NCBI RefSeq assembly: GCF_017876675.1
Contig: NZ_JAGIOI010000001.1
Coordinates: 3,348,001 to 3,412,000 of the forward strand
Reading direction: 5' to 3'
Source of the DNA: Arthrobacter stackebrandtii
GTDB taxonomy: Bacteria; Actinomycetota; Actinomycetes; Actinomycetales; Micrococcaceae
DNA length: 64,000 nt
The translations under genes and the position numbers were made by a program. Positions 55,307 through 63,891 of this stretch are shown piece after piece (positions within the stretch are counted from its first letter, which is position 1; every line of letters starts with the position of its first letter). The notes beneath the pieces were generated by a model that was not told the DNA's origin, did not search any database, and saw only the letters and a program-made list of their open reading frames with translations.

Positions 55307-55370
55307 GGTTCCCCGCCACAGCTATTGGGGGACGCTGTGGTGGGGAACCAGTAATAAAAATATAACTGGT
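55307..55370 (+). ncRNA. Two-hairpin motif, copy 1 (candidate structured RNA or ssDNA element)
   Basis: A 15-bp stem (55307-55321 with 55335-55349; one G-T pair) closes the 13-nt loop CTATTGGGGGACG (55322-55334). It overlaps a second hairpin ACCAGT...ACTGGT (55347-55352 with 55365-55370) whose 12-nt loop is AATAAAAATATA. The two hairpins compete for three bases. It begins eight bases after the DUF6504-like gene. It is not a terminator, as no T run follows. Confidence 0.6.
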
Positions 55371-55545
55371 CGAGAGCCACAATGCAAACTGACACTCAAC
55401 ATTTCCAGATTATTAACAGCTGGCTGTCAGCGGGCGCTCAACTTGGCGCCTGCGGCCGTGTGAAGTGCCGGCCCGGCACGGCACCAGACGCCGTGATACC
55501 GTGGGGCGGTTGCCCTTGGCGTGCCATTGAGGCCTTAAATTGGAG

Positions 55546-55605
55546 GACCTCCCACTGTGGCTATTGGGGGACGCCACAGTGGAAGGTCTGAGAAGAAATA
55601 TACAG
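55546..55605 (+). ncRNA. Two-hairpin motif, copy 2
   Basis: A 15-bp stem (55546-55560 with 55574-55588; one C-A mismatch) closes the identical loop CTATTGGGGGACG (55561-55573). The stem sequence is different from copy 1 but still paired. A small CTG/CAG hairpin follows (55588-55590 with 55603-55605) around AGAAGAAATATA, like the 12-nt loop of copy 1. The copies are 239 bases apart, in the same direction, 150 bases before the IclR gene. The gap 55300-55754 holds no supported gene. Confidence 0.6.
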
Positions 55606-55640
55606 TCTCCGGGGCCAAATCACAACACGGGACGTTCTAC

Positions 55641-55660
55641 GTTCACCTGAACAGTATGAT
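55641..55660 (+). promoter_or_regulatory. Candidate IclR operator and -10 element
   Basis: GTTCACCTGAAC (55641-55652) is a perfect 5-bp dyad with a CC centre, followed by the -10-like TATGAT (55655-55660), about 95 bases before the regulator gene. The half GTTCACC recurs at about 56609 ahead of the transporter gene. Confidence 0.45.
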
Positions 55661-55754
55661 GAATGATGTCCACTGCAATGTACAGTTTTTTGGCCTGCAG
55701 AACGCCGCCCGGGGCCGGTCCCGGTGCCTTCAATGTTGAGGAAAACGAAAACAC

Positions 55755-56558
55755 GTGAGCAATATTCTTGCCGAGCCCGTCAAGGGCAATGAGGCGCGGG
55801 GTCACGGTTCTCCCGCCCCGGCCGTCACCCGTGCCGCGGCCGTGCTGGACGCGCTGGCCGGCTGTGAAACGGGGCGGCTGACGCTCAGCGACCTGGCCCG
55901 GGAGCTGGGCATCCCCAAGTCCTCGACCTCAAACCTGCTGCAGGCCCTCGAGGACGCAGAGCTGATTACCCGGGTCGGGTCCGACTATGCCCTGGGCGTT
56001 CGGCTGGTGGAGCTCGGTGCCGCATACCTCAGCCGCCGCGACGAAGTGCGGGAGTTCTACCGTTTCTGCGAGGCCGCACCTGTGCTCAAGGGCGAGACGG
56101 TGCGCATCGCCATGCTTGACGGCGGAAACGTCATCTACCTGGCCCGCTATGAAGGCCACCCGGCCGTCCGGTTGACCTCAAACATCGGCGACAAGATGCC
56201 GGTCTCCCTGTGCGCGGTGGGCAAGGTGCTGGTGGCGAAGCTGCACGACCATGACCTGGACCAGCAGTTTCCCGACGAATCCCCCCTGCCCGTCCTGACG
56301 CCCAATTCGCTGCGGACGGGGCGTGAGCTGAAGGAGCAAATCGGCGCCATCCGCCAGCAGGGCTATGCGTTTGAGGACGAGGAGTCGACCCTGGGCGTGG
56401 TCAGCCTGGCGGTGGCCGTGCCAACGCGCGGCTCGCACGGCCCCAGCCTGGGCGTTTCCGTCACGGCGCTCAAGGCGACGTTTTCGGACGGCCAGCGGGA
56501 TGCCATGGTGGCCGAGCTGACCGAACTGACCAAAATGCTGGGAAATCCCATGGGCTAG
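55755..56558 (+). CDS. IclR-family transcriptional regulator
   Basis: 267 residues. The winged helix is VTRAAAVLDALAGCETGRLTLSDLARELGIPKSSTSNLLQALEDAELI, and the effector domain has CAVGKVLVAKL and GYAFEDEESTLGVVSLAVAV. GTG 55755 is the start, with GAGGAAAACG about 12 bases upstream. It precedes the MHS transporter in the same direction and probably controls that gene and the dehydrogenase genes beyond. Confidence 0.9.
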   Translation: MSNILAEPVKGNEARGHGSPAPAVTRAAAVLDALAGCETGRLTLSDLARELGIPKSSTSNLLQALEDAELITRVGSDYALGVRLVELGAAYLSRRDEVREFYRFCEAAPVLKGETVRIAMLDGGNVIYLARYEGHPAVRLTSNIGDKMPVSLCAVGKVLVAKLHDHDLDQQFPDESPLPVLTPNSLRTGRELKEQIGAIRQQGYAFEDEESTLGVVSLAVAVPTRGSHGPSLGVSVTALKATFSDGQRDAMVAELTELTKMLGNPMG

Positions 56559-56688
56559 TGACGTGGGCAATACTTTACCTTGGCCATGTGTTCATTATGT
56601 TGCACGCTGTTCACCATAGTGATCGGCCTTATGGTCGTTGTCGCCTGCCCGGGCCAATGGTGGTCCGGCACGTTTCAAGGGAGATTCA

Positions 56689-58047
56689 GTGACTGCACGG
56701 CCATTAAGCCCCAAAAACCCAACCGTGAATTCCGACGCCGACAAGGTGGATCCGGACCAGCTTCGCCGGGCCACACTGGCCAGTTCGGTCGGCTCTGCGC
56801 TGGAGTACTACGACTTTTACATATACGGCCTGGCCTCTGCCTTGATCTTTGGCCCGCTCTTCTTCGCCCCGCTCGGCGACACAGGTGCGTTGATCGCCTC
56901 CTTCGCCACGTACGGCGTCGGCTTCGCCGCCCGCCCCTTCGGCGGACTCATCTTTGGCTACATCGGCGACCGCTTCGGCCGCAAGCAGGTCCTGCTGCTC
57001 ACCATTGGCCTCATGGGTGGTGCGTCCTTCGCCATCGGCCTGCTGCCCACCTACGAGCAGGCAGGCATGGTGGGAGCCATCCTCCTGGTGACCATGCGCA
57101 TCGTGCAGGGCCTGGGCGCCGGCGCCGAACAGGCCGGCGCTACAACCCTGATCTCCGAGGTGGCCCCGCGCAAGCGACGCGGCTTCTTCGCCGCGCTGCC
57201 CTTCGTGGGCATCCAGGTGGGCACGCTGCTGGGTGCCGGAACCTTCGCGCTGCTTGGCATGGCCAACCCCGAGGTCCTGGAAGGCTGGCTGTGGCGCGTT
57301 CCGTTCCTGGCCAGCATCCTGCTGATCGGCGTCGCCGTGTACATCCGCCTCAAGCTCAAGGAAACCCCTGTCTTCCAGGAACTGGAGAAGCACAAGAACG
57401 TCACCAAGAACCCGCTGGGCTCGCTGTGGCGCACCTCCAAGAAGAACGTGCTGATCGGCATCGGCCTGCGCATGGGTGAAAACGGCAACTCCAGCATCTA
57501 CTCCACCCTCCTGGTTGGCTTCATGGCCGCCAAGGGCGGCGTGTTTGAAGGGGACAAGTTCATCGGCCCCGTGGGCCTGCTGATCGCGGCAGGATTCGCC
57601 GCCGTCATGGTCATCACCTTCGGTGCCATCTCCGACCGCATTGGCCGCGTCAAGGTCTACCGCTACGGCGCACTCTTCCAGCTGCTCTTCGCCTTCCCTG
57701 CGTTCTACCTCATCACCCTGGGCCATGTCTGGCTCGTCTGGGCGGTCATGGTGGTGGGCATCTCCATCGGCGTGCAGTCCATGCTTGGCCCGCAGTGCGC
57801 CATGCTCCCCGAGCTCTTCGGCTCAACCCACCGCTTCACCGGCGTCGCCATGAGCCGCGAAATCTCGGCCGTGTTCGCCGGCGGCATTGCGCCGATTGTT
57901 GGTGTGGCCCTGTTGGCTGCCACGAACCACTCCTGGCTGGTGTTGGCCGTGTACTCCGCGGTGCTTGCAGGCATCTCCTTCTTCACCACGTTCGTCACTC
58001 CCGAAACCGTGGGCCGCGACCTCAACCTGGTTGAGGACGCCTCCTAA
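56689..58047 (+). CDS. MFS metabolite:H+ symporter (MHS family), sugar-acid importer predicted
   Basis: 452 residues, twelve helices. The N-terminus ASSVGSALEYYDFYIYGLASAL is the MHS signature, and GLIFGYIGDRFGRKQVLLLT and RIVQGLGAGAEQAGATTLISEVAP are conserved loops. Relatives carry ketoglutarate, shikimate, citrate or gluconate-like acids. GTG 56689 has AAGGGAGA upstream. The cluster context suggests idonate, ketogluconate or gluconate. Confidence 0.88.
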   Translation: MTARPLSPKNPTVNSDADKVDPDQLRRATLASSVGSALEYYDFYIYGLASALIFGPLFFAPLGDTGALIASFATYGVGFAARPFGGLIFGYIGDRFGRKQVLLLTIGLMGGASFAIGLLPTYEQAGMVGAILLVTMRIVQGLGAGAEQAGATTLISEVAPRKRRGFFAALPFVGIQVGTLLGAGTFALLGMANPEVLEGWLWRVPFLASILLIGVAVYIRLKLKETPVFQELEKHKNVTKNPLGSLWRTSKKNVLIGIGLRMGENGNSSIYSTLLVGFMAAKGGVFEGDKFIGPVGLLIAAGFAAVMVITFGAISDRIGRVKVYRYGALFQLLFAFPAFYLITLGHVWLVWAVMVVGISIGVQSMLGPQCAMLPELFGSTHRFTGVAMSREISAVFAGGIAPIVGVALLAATNHSWLVLAVYSAVLAGISFFTTFVTPETVGRDLNLVEDAS

Positions 58048-58064
58048 CCCTTCGAAACACCCCG

Positions 58065-58090
58065 GCGGCGCCTGCTTCGGCAGGCGCCGC
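58065..58090 (+). terminator. Hairpin after the MHS transporter gene
   Basis: An 11-bp perfect GC stem (58065-58075 with 58080-58090) with a TTCG loop. No T run follows. It lies between convergent genes in a 251-base gap without other features. Confidence 0.6.
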
Positions 58091-58298
58091 ACCCGCTTAA
58101 CGGCCTTGATGTTCGACGGCGGGGCGTGCCTTGCGCCGGAAGCGCACCGAGCGCCGGGGTGCTTCATGCGGCATCGACGGGAGAGGCGGCCCGCCCCGGG
58201 TGGTGCGCATCGCCGTCGCCCATTCCCGGGGGCCGCAAAAAGGGTGAGGGCACACAAAAGGGGAGCCGCCCGATGGCAGCTCCCCTATGCCGGAATTG

Positions 58299-59363
58299 TC
58301 AGTAGAAGTGGACCGTGTCTACCTCGTGCAGCAGCGGGGTGCCGGCCTGAAAGCGCTTCAGGTTCTCCATGAAGCGCTCGGCGATAAGGCGGTTCTCGGC
58401 CTGGCTGAGGGCCGAGGTGTGCGGAGAGACCATGACGCGCGGGTGCTCCCACAGCGGGCTGGCCTCCGGCAGCGGCTCCACGGCGAACACGTCCAGGCAG
58501 GCGTAGGACACCTGGCCGTTGTTGAGCGCCTCGAACAGCGCGTCCTCGTCGATGACCGTGCCGCGGCCCACGTTGACCACGATGGTTCCCGGCTTCATGG
58601 CGGCGAAGATCTCGGCGTTGATCATCTTTTCCGTGTACGGGGTGCCGGGGAGGGTGTTGATGAGGATGTCGGCCGAGGCGACGAGGCCGGGCAGCCCTGC
58701 CGTGTCGGTGACGGTGTCGATGCCGTCGATGGGCTCCACGGTGCGCTTGGTGCCGCTGACGTTCATGCCCAGGGCGCGGGCCAGGCGGGCGGTTTCGAGG
58801 CCGATCTCGCCCAGGCCCGTGATGACCACATTGGAGCCGCTCGCGAGGCGGGTGGGGGTTCGCAGCTCGGGCCAGTGCTTGGCGGCCTGGTCTGCGGCGA
58901 GCTCGGCGGTGCGCTTGAGGCCGTTGAGCGCGCCCATCATGGCGAATTCAGCCAGCGGCAGGCTGTGCACGCCTGCCGAGCTGGTGACCTTGATGCGGGA
59001 GAGGGCCTCTTCCGGCAGCTGCGCCGCCTTGACGGCCCCGCCGGCACCGGCGGCCATGGCCTGGATCCACTGGAGCTTTTCGCTGGAGGCAATTTTGGCC
59101 AGGCCGGCCGGGCTTTCGTTGGGGAAGCCGTACAGGACGTCTGCACTGCGGAGCATCTCCCAGTAGCGCGCCTCCTGCTCTTCGGTTCGCTTGAAGGCAG
59201 GGTCGCCTGCATGGTCGGCAGGGAAGCGCTCCTGGGGGAGCAGCTCGGGTTCGTATATGACTGTGACGGCCGGGTTGGCGGCGCGGATGGCCTCCACATG
59301 CTCGGCTTCGAGGGGGACTGCAATCGCGACGGTGAGATTATTTGAGGTCATAGTGTTCATCAT
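58299..59363 (-). CDS. D-isomer 2-hydroxyacid dehydrogenase
   Basis: About 354 residues, NAD(P)-dependent. NVVITGLGEIGLETARLARALGMNVSGTKR is the nucleotide-binding fold, PGTIVVNVGRGTVIDEDAL contains the conserved substrate Arg (GRG), and VMVSPHTSALSQAENRL has the catalytic His. It may reduce a 2-keto acid such as 2-ketogluconate or 2-keto-L-gulonate. ATGs at 59363, 59360 and 59351 are possible, none with a ribosome site; TTGCCA/TATCCA read leftwards would start RNA near 59363, so the message may be leaderless. The large open frame beyond 59363 overlaps the next gene and is spurious. Confidence 0.85.
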   Translation of the reverse strand: MMNTMTSNNLTVAIAVPLEAEHVEAIRAANPAVTVIYEPELLPQERFPADHAGDPAFKRTEEQEARYWEMLRSADVLYGFPNESPAGLAKIASSEKLQWIQAMAAGAGGAVKAAQLPEEALSRIKVTSSAGVHSLPLAEFAMMGALNGLKRTAELAADQAAKHWPELRTPTRLASGSNVVITGLGEIGLETARLARALGMNVSGTKRTVEPIDGIDTVTDTAGLPGLVASADILINTLPGTPYTEKMINAEIFAAMKPGTIVVNVGRGTVIDEDALFEALNNGQVSYACLDVFAVEPLPEASPLWEHPRVMVSPHTSALSQAENRLIAERFMENLKRFQAGTPLLHEVDTVHFY

Positions 59364-59388
59364 ACTGAATTGTGGATAGAATACTGAA
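59362..59388. promoter_or_regulatory. Direct repeats ATACTGAA in the divergent promoter region
   Basis: ATACTGAA occurs at 59362-59369 and 59381-59388, 19 bases apart, between the divergent 2-hydroxyacid dehydrogenase and beta-hydroxyacid dehydrogenase genes. Two similarly placed half-sites on one face of the helix suggest a shared regulator site. Confidence 0.45.
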
Positions 59389-59448
59389 CAGATATGGCAA
59401 TGTTTCACGTCAGCATCCAAACCACAACGTTGTGAGGACTGGTAACAA

Positions 59449-60402
59449 ATGGTGCAAACCACAACTTCGAGGCAGAAAGATCCGCTGACCGTCGGATTTG
59501 TCGGCCTAGGCCACATGGGGGCGCCCATGGCCGCCAACCTGCTTCGGGCCGGCTGGCCCGTGACGGTCTGGAACCGCTCGGCACCGGCCGTGCAGAACCT
59601 GGCAGGCCAGGGCGCGCAGGCCGCAGCCGGCGTCGCCGACATGCGCAGCCTCAATGTCATCATCTTCATGCTTCCGGACCTCGGACACATCAAGGACTCC
59701 GCCGCCCCGCTGCTCGACGCCTGGCGGCAGTCACCCCCGGAGCCGGGAACCGCCGTCGTGGTCATGAGCAGTGTCTCCCCGCAGGCGGTCCAGGCATTCG
59801 GCGGGGAGGTGCATGTCGCCACCGGCGGGCGGGCCTTCGTCATCGACGCCCCCGTCAGCGGCGGCACCGTGGGTGCCGCGAGCGGCACGCTGGCCATCAT
59901 GGCCGGCGCGGAACCTGGTGAATTTGAGCTGGTCCGCCCGGTCCTGGACAGCATGGGGACCACCGTACGCCTGCTGGGCCCGCTGGGCAGCGGCTCCCTC
60001 GCGAAGGCCTGCAACCAGCTCCTTGTCGGAACCACGACGGCGGCACTCGCCGAGGCTGCCGAGCTCGCCGAGAGCTCGGGGATGGACGTCGCGGCACTCT
60101 TTGAAGTCCTGGCCGGCGGCCTCGCCGGCAGTGCCGTCCTCCGGCTCGCCGGTCCGAGGATCGCCGCCAAGGACTATACGCCCACGGGGCCGGCAAAGTT
60201 CATGCACAAGGACCTGGGGTTCGTGCTCGAAAGTGCCGCTGCCGTGGGGTCGGCTGTGCCCATGGCAACTGCCGGCCATGCACTGTACGGCACCTTGAAG
60301 GACCAGGGGCTGGGTGAGCAGGACCTGACGGTCGTGCGCGAATCGATCGCCCGGTTGGGCCGCGGGCAGCAGCCCGGCGCCGTGGGGCACGGCACGCCGT
60401 GA
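59449..60402 (+). CDS. NAD(P)-dependent beta-hydroxyacid dehydrogenase (3-hydroxyisobutyrate dehydrogenase family)
   Basis: 317 residues. VGFVGLGHMGAPMAANLLRAGWPVTVWNRS is the cofactor fold. DAPVSGGTVGAASGTLAIMAG and the catalytic Lys region GSGSLAKACNQLLVGTTTAALAEAAEL are the family signature. Substrate unknown; members oxidise 3-hydroxyisobutyrate, tartronate semialdehyde relatives or sulfolactaldehyde. GGACTGG precedes ATG 59449. It starts a rightward group with idnO, idnD and gnd-like genes. Confidence 0.88.
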   Translation: MVQTTTSRQKDPLTVGFVGLGHMGAPMAANLLRAGWPVTVWNRSAPAVQNLAGQGAQAAAGVADMRSLNVIIFMLPDLGHIKDSAAPLLDAWRQSPPEPGTAVVVMSSVSPQAVQAFGGEVHVATGGRAFVIDAPVSGGTVGAASGTLAIMAGAEPGEFELVRPVLDSMGTTVRLLGPLGSGSLAKACNQLLVGTTTAALAEAAELAESSGMDVAALFEVLAGGLAGSAVLRLAGPRIAAKDYTPTGPAKFMHKDLGFVLESAAAVGSAVPMATAGHALYGTLKDQGLGEQDLTVVRESIARLGRGQQPGAVGHGTP

Positions 60403-60463
60403 CGCGGCAGGCCGGCATGGCCATTGAAGGTTTTTGGAACTCCCTATTAACAAGGATGAATTG

Positions 60464-61234
60464 ATGAGTGGATTATTTGACCTGACAGGCAGGACGGCCC
60501 TCGTGACAGGGTCCAGCCGCGGGATTGGAAATTCCCTGGCCCGCGGGCTGGCGGAGGCCGGGGCGACCGTGGTGCTCAACGGGCTGAACGAAGCGAGGCT
60601 GGCGGCGGCCGAGGCGGCCATGGCTGCGGACTTTGCCCCCGGGCAGATCCGCTCGCTGGCCTTCGATGTCACGAGCGACGTTGCTGCGGCCGAGGGCATT
60701 GCCTGGATCGAGGGCAACGTGGGGCCGCTGGAGATCCTGGTCAACAACGCCGGCATCCAGCACCGCGTGCCGCTGCTGGACCTTGACGTCAAGGACTGGG
60801 ACCGGGTTCTGAGCACCGACCTGACAAGCGCGTTCCTCGTGGGCCGCGAAGCCGCCCGCGGCATGCTGGCCCGCGGGCGCGGCAAGATCATCAACATCTG
60901 CTCGGTGCAGACGGATTTGGCCCGCCCCACCATCGCCGCGTACACCGCGGCCAAGGGCGGCCTGCGGAACCTGACCCGCGCAATGACGGCCGAATGGGCC
61001 TCCGGCGGGCTGCAGATCAACGGGATCGCCCCCGGATACATCCACACCGAGATGACCCAAAACCTGGTGGACGACGAAAAGTTCAACTCCTGGATCTTGG
61101 GCCGCACCCCCGCCAACCGCTGGGGCACTGTACAGGACCTGGTGGGCCCGGCCGTGTGGCTGGCCTCCGACGCCTCGAACTTTGTCAACGGCCAGACCAT
61201 CTTCATCGATGGCGGCATGACGGTGGTGGTCTAG
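60464..61234 (+). CDS. idnO: SDR oxidoreductase, gluconate 5-dehydrogenase (5-ketogluconate reductase)-like
   Basis: 256 residues. TGSSRGIGNSLARGLAEAG is the TGxxxGxG motif, NNAGIQHRVPLLDL the NNAG motif, and the active-site Tyr-x-x-x-Lys is in IAAYTAAKGGLRNLT. NAGIQHR and the C-terminal DASNFVNGQTIFIDGGMT are close to gluconate 5-dehydrogenases. ATG 60464 has AAGGA 8 bases upstream. It lies four bases from the idnD-like gene, which fits the idonate route. Confidence 0.85.
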   Translation: MSGLFDLTGRTALVTGSSRGIGNSLARGLAEAGATVVLNGLNEARLAAAEAAMAADFAPGQIRSLAFDVTSDVAAAEGIAWIEGNVGPLEILVNNAGIQHRVPLLDLDVKDWDRVLSTDLTSAFLVGREAARGMLARGRGKIINICSVQTDLARPTIAAYTAAKGGLRNLTRAMTAEWASGGLQINGIAPGYIHTEMTQNLVDDEKFNSWILGRTPANRWGTVQDLVGPAVWLASDASNFVNGQTIFIDGGMTVVV

Positions 61235-61238
61235 CACC

Positions 61239-62294
61239 ATGGCTGAGAACTTTGACCTTCCCGAAAGCGCCCCGGCCGTGGTGGCCCACGGCAAGGACGA
61301 CCTGCGCATCGAGGACGTGGCCCTGGCAGTTCCCGCCGCAGACCAGGCAGTCGTGGAGATTGCCTACGGCGGCATCTGCGGCTCCGACCTGCACTACTGG
61401 CTGCACGGCGCCGCGGGTGAATCCATCCTCAAGGACCCCATGGTCCTGGGCCACGAAGTGGTGGGGATAGTTGTTCGCGCTGCTGCGGACGGCACCGGCC
61501 CCGGAGTGGGAACGCCCGTCGCCGTTCACCCCGCCACGCCGGCGCCCGGCGCCGCCCGGTACCCGCTGGACCGGCCCAACCTGTCACCGGGCTGCACATA
61601 CCTGGGCAGCGCCGCCCGGCATCCGCACACCGACGGAGCCTTCCTGCGCTACGCCAACCTGCCAACCCGGATGCTTCGCGAGCTGCCGGAAGGGCTGTCG
61701 CTGAGGGGTGCGGCCCTGGTGGAGCCCGCCAGCGTGGCGTGGCATGCGGTTGCCCGAGCGGGGGAGGTCCGCGGCAAGACCGCCCTCGTTGTGGGCTGCG
61801 GGCCGATCGGTGCCCTGGCCGTGGCAGTGCTCAAGCGCGCAGGCGCCGCCCACATCACTGCCGTGGACATGCATGCCAAGCCGCTGGAAATCGCGCAGGC
61901 CGTCGGCGCCGACGCAGTGCTCCACGCGGGCGACACGGAAGCCATAGCTGCAGTGGAGGCGGACGTGGTGATTGAGTCTTCCGGGAACCATTTTGGCCTG
62001 GCCTCGGCCATCAACGGTGCTGTCCGGGGCGGCCGCGTAGTCATGGTGGGCCTGCTGCCCTCCGGGCCACAACCGGTTGCCATTTCGCTGGCCATTGTCC
62101 GCGAGCTGGAGCTCGTTGGATCCTTCCGCTTCAACAATGAAATTGACGACGTCATTGCCGCACTGGCTGAGGGCTCGTTGTTTGTTGATCCGGTGATCAC
62201 GCATGAGTATGCACTCGGCGATGCGTTGGAAGCGTTTGCAATGGCCAAGGACTCTGCCGTTTCGGGCAAAGTGCTCCTCAACTTCGGGGCCTGA
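61239..62294 (+). CDS. idnD: L-idonate 5-dehydrogenase-like zinc alcohol dehydrogenase
   Basis: 351 residues. The catalytic zinc site is GICGSDLHYWLHG and GHEVVGIVV; the nucleotide-binding site is ALVVGCGPIGALAVAVLKRAG. Only one Cys (GCTYLG) remains in the loop that holds the structural zinc in other members, so that zinc is probably missing. HYWLHG near the catalytic site matches IdnD. It would oxidise L-idonate to 5-ketogluconate, the substrate of the SDR next to it. Confidence 0.85.
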   Translation: MAENFDLPESAPAVVAHGKDDLRIEDVALAVPAADQAVVEIAYGGICGSDLHYWLHGAAGESILKDPMVLGHEVVGIVVRAAADGTGPGVGTPVAVHPATPAPGAARYPLDRPNLSPGCTYLGSAARHPHTDGAFLRYANLPTRMLRELPEGLSLRGAALVEPASVAWHAVARAGEVRGKTALVVGCGPIGALAVAVLKRAGAAHITAVDMHAKPLEIAQAVGADAVLHAGDTEAIAAVEADVVIESSGNHFGLASAINGAVRGGRVVMVGLLPSGPQPVAISLAIVRELELVGSFRFNNEIDDVIAALAEGSLFVDPVITHEYALGDALEAFAMAKDSAVSGKVLLNFGA

Positions 62295-62433
62295 GGCGTC
62301 AAGTTGGCAGCCGGTTGCCACGTTTCATTTCAATTGTGACGGCCCAGACCATCCAAATCATGGAATCAGCTGGGGAACCGGCTTCATCACCGATAAGCTG
62401 TAGGAAACCTGTTTATTTCTCTCTGGAGGTAGT

Positions 62434-63885
62434 ATGTCTGCACAAACCGGCACTGCACAGATCGGCGTCACAGGCCTCGCGGTCATGGGCGCAAACTTGG
62501 CCCGCAACCTGGCCCGCAACGGATACACCGTTGCCCTGCATAACCGCTCGGTTGAAAAGACCGACGCCCTGCTCGAAGCCCACGGCTCCGAAGGCGTATT
62601 CGTCCGCACTGAAACCCTGGCCGAACTGGTTGACTCCCTCGAGAAGCCCCGCCGCGTGCTCATCATGGTCAAGGCCGGCGGCCCGGTCGACTCCGTGATC
62701 GACTCACTGGTGCCGCTCATGGAAGAGGGCGACATCATCATCGACGGCGGCAACTCGCACTACCTGGACACCCGCCGCCGCGAAGCCGCACTGGCCGAGA
62801 AGGGCCTGCACTTCGTTGGCGTTGGCGTCTCCGGCGGTGAAGAAGGCGCACTGCTCGGCCCCTCCATCATGCCCGGCGGCTCCAAGGAGTCCTACGACGC
62901 CCTCGGCCCGCTGCTGGAAAAGATCTCCGCCAAGGTCGACGGCCAGCCCTGCTGTGCTTGGATCGGCACCGACGGCGCCGGCCACTTTGTAAAGATGGTC
63001 CACAACGGCATCGAATACGCCGACATGCAGGTCATCGGCGAAGCCTACGACCTCCTCCGCAGCGGCGCCGGCATTGAGCCCGCAGAGCAGGCTGAAATCT
63101 TCGGCAAGTGGAACGAAGGCCAGCTGGCCTCCTTCCTGATCGAAATCACCGCCGAGGTCCTGGGCCACGTCGACGCCAAGACCGGCAAGCCGCTGGTTGA
63201 TGTCATCGTCGACTCCGCAGGCCAGAAGGGCACGGGCCGCTGGACGGTCCAGTCCGCACTGGACCTGGGCTCACCCACCTCCGCGATCGCCGAGTCCGTG
63301 TTCGCCCGCGGCCTCTCCAGCCAGCGCGACCAGCGTGCCATCGGCCAGGAAGTCCTGGCCGGCCACGAGGTTGCCGTGGACCTGGGCGAGAACTTCGTTG
63401 AAGACGTCCGCCAGGCGCTCTACGCCTCCAAGCTCATCAGCTACGCACAGGGCATCGACATGCTCACCAGCGCAGCCACCGAGTACAACTGGGACTTGAA
63501 GCTGGACGAGATCGCCTCGCTGTGGCGCGGCGGCTGCATCATCCGTGCCGAGCTGCTCAAGGACATCACCAAGGCCTACGCCGCCGAGGAGAAGCCCGCG
63601 AACTTGCTCTTCGCACCGGCCTTCGCCGCGGAAATCGCCGAGGTCCTCCCGGCCTGGCGCCGCGTCGTGGCCACGGCGGTCCAGCTGGGCATCCCGGTGC
63701 CCGTCTTCTCCTCCTCGCTGGCCTACTACGACGGACTGCGCCGCAAGCGCCTGCCCGCCGCACTGACCCAGGGCCTGCGCGACCTCTTCGGCGCCCACAC
63801 GTACAACCGTGTCGACGAAGAAGGCACCTTCCACACCCAGTGGAGCGGCGACAAGAGCGAAGTCAGCGCAGTCGACACCCACTAG
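62434..63885 (+). CDS. gnd: 6-phosphogluconate dehydrogenase, decarboxylating
   Basis: 483 residues, full length. GVTGLAVMGANLARNLARNGYTVALHNRS binds NADP, GGNSHYLDTRRREAAL and GVGVSGGEEGALLGPSIMPGG form the substrate site, and HFVKMVHNGIEYADMQ carries the catalytic Lys. The long helical C-terminus ends GTFHTQWSGDKSEVSAVDTH. ATG 62434 has GGAGG 6 bases upstream. It completes a path from 6-phosphogluconate to ribulose 5-phosphate. The kinase that makes 6-phosphogluconate is not in the window. Confidence 0.95.
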   Translation: MSAQTGTAQIGVTGLAVMGANLARNLARNGYTVALHNRSVEKTDALLEAHGSEGVFVRTETLAELVDSLEKPRRVLIMVKAGGPVDSVIDSLVPLMEEGDIIIDGGNSHYLDTRRREAALAEKGLHFVGVGVSGGEEGALLGPSIMPGGSKESYDALGPLLEKISAKVDGQPCCAWIGTDGAGHFVKMVHNGIEYADMQVIGEAYDLLRSGAGIEPAEQAEIFGKWNEGQLASFLIEITAEVLGHVDAKTGKPLVDVIVDSAGQKGTGRWTVQSALDLGSPTSAIAESVFARGLSSQRDQRAIGQEVLAGHEVAVDLGENFVEDVRQALYASKLISYAQGIDMLTSAATEYNWDLKLDEIASLWRGGCIIRAELLKDITKAYAAEEKPANLLFAPAFAAEIAEVLPAWRRVVATAVQLGIPVPVFSSSLAYYDGLRRKRLPAALTQGLRDLFGAHTYNRVDEEGTFHTQWSGDKSEVSAVDTH

Positions 63886-63891
63886 CAGTCC

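Noticed and set aside
59364-60170. N-terminal extension of the 2-hydroxyacid dehydrogenase frame
   Set aside because: It overlaps the beta-hydroxyacid dehydrogenase gene on the other strand and adds no domain; the real start is near 59351-59363.
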